Shown: positions 6,390 through 6,649 of the stretch, piece after piece | Layout: each line of letters begins with the position of its first letter | Numbering within the stretch: the first letter of the stretch is position 1 | Assembly: GCA_963930325.1 (NCBI GenBank) | Contig: CAWVME010000109.1 | Coordinates: 1 to 6,649 of the forward strand | Source: CALXJM01 sp963930325 | GTDB lineage: Bacteria; Bacillota; Clostridia; TANB77; CAG-508 | Direction of reading: 5' to 3' | DNA: 6,649 bases | The notes under the pieces: model-generated | The model's database searches: none | What the model was told of the DNA's origin: nothing | The model's input: the letters and a program-made list of their open reading frames with translations, nothing else | Program-made: the position numbers and the translations under genes

Positions 6390-6649
6390 TTGTCAAAAAT
6401 TAGTATAATAAAAAGAATCTGTATACATATAAGAACATCCGTAAAATTTTTACTATTACTAATTATTGGAGGCATCTTTATTAGTGGAATTGTAGGGTTT
6501 GTATATAAACCAATTTATAGTGTTACTTTTCAAGGAGAACATATAGGATATATCGAAGACAAAAGCAAACTTCAAAAAAGAATTAATGATTATATGAAAA
6601 ACGGTGAAGGAGACTTGGTCGCTTTTGTTGACATAGAAGAATTACCGAC
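6390..6649 (+). CDS. Membrane-anchored N-terminus of a probable cell-wall (M23-type) peptidase (3' partial)
   Basis: From TTG 6390, 86 residues are visible and the frame is open to the window edge. A basic stretch (KRICIHIR) precedes one hydrophobic helix (residues about 20-39, FLLLLIIGGIFISGIVGFVY), so the protein should be anchored with its C-terminal part outside. The extracellular start, YSVTFQGEHIGYIEDKSKL then AFVDIEELPD, resembles from memory the N-terminal module of clostridial cell-wall proteins that end in G5 and M23 endopeptidase domains. Those domains are not in the window, so the enzymatic call is inference. No in-frame ATG or GTG exists between the upstream stop (6339-6341) and the helix. 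TTG 6390 directly abuts GAAAGGGG (6382-6389), an abnormally short spacing, so the true start is uncertain and may lie upstream of a frameshift. Confidence 0.6.
   Translation, partial: MSKISIIKRICIHIRTSVKFLLLLIIGGIFISGIVGFVYKPIYSVTFQGEHIGYIEDKSKLQKRINDYMKNGEGDLVAFVDIEELP

Noticed and set aside
6390..6409. TTGTCA and TATAAT as a promoter for the last gene
   Set aside because: Only 8 bases separate the two boxes, and the pair overlaps the probable start codon region.

Overview
The window is AT-rich DNA with one coding direction throughout (all genes on +). AGA is the dominant arginine codon, Shine-Dalgarno sites are purine-rich, and two small CotF-like spore-coat proteins are present. Together these point to a low-GC, spore-forming member of the Firmicutes, most likely class Clostridia (inference from gene content and composition). 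I see no phage, transposon, CRISPR, tRNA or rRNA.

Layout, left to right. (1) 1-603: the C-terminal 200 residues of an SMC/YhaN-like ATPase whose start lies outside the window. (2) 672-1730: prfA, peptide chain release factor 1. (3) 1734-1786: a long inverted repeat in the prfA-to-zip gap. Its 3' arm contains the ribosome binding site of the next gene. (4) 1790-2525: a ZIP-family metal permease whose last membrane segment is pushed out of frame by one extra base near 2420. (5) 2563-3018: a low-molecular-weight protein phosphatase of the YwlE/PTP family. (6) 3058-5349: pcrA, a UvrD/PcrA DNA helicase, followed by an intrinsic terminator at 5370-5418. (7) 5479-5667 and 5706-5951: two small proteins, the second CotF-like, which form a probable spore-coat or sporulation unit. 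(8) 5952-6389: 438 bases with no secure gene. It holds a weak hairpin, a strong intrinsic terminator (6060-6102), a possible 27-codon leader ORF and coding-like but stop-interrupted sequence. (9) 6390 to the end: the membrane-anchored N-terminus of a protein that resembles clostridial cell-wall peptidases (M23 type); the catalytic part is outside the window.

Genes 2-6 read as a housekeeping cluster (translation termination, metal transport, protein dephosphorylation, DNA repair) closed by the terminator after pcrA. In many clostridia prfA sits with prmC, a ZIP permease, a Sua5/YrdC-type gene and the phosphatase. Here prmC and the Sua5-type gene are absent from the expected slots. I did not find a convincing new biological system. 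The points most worth a second look are the hairpin over the zip ribosome binding site, the zip frameshift, the phosphatase specificity residue, and the damaged or unusual 5' end of the last gene.
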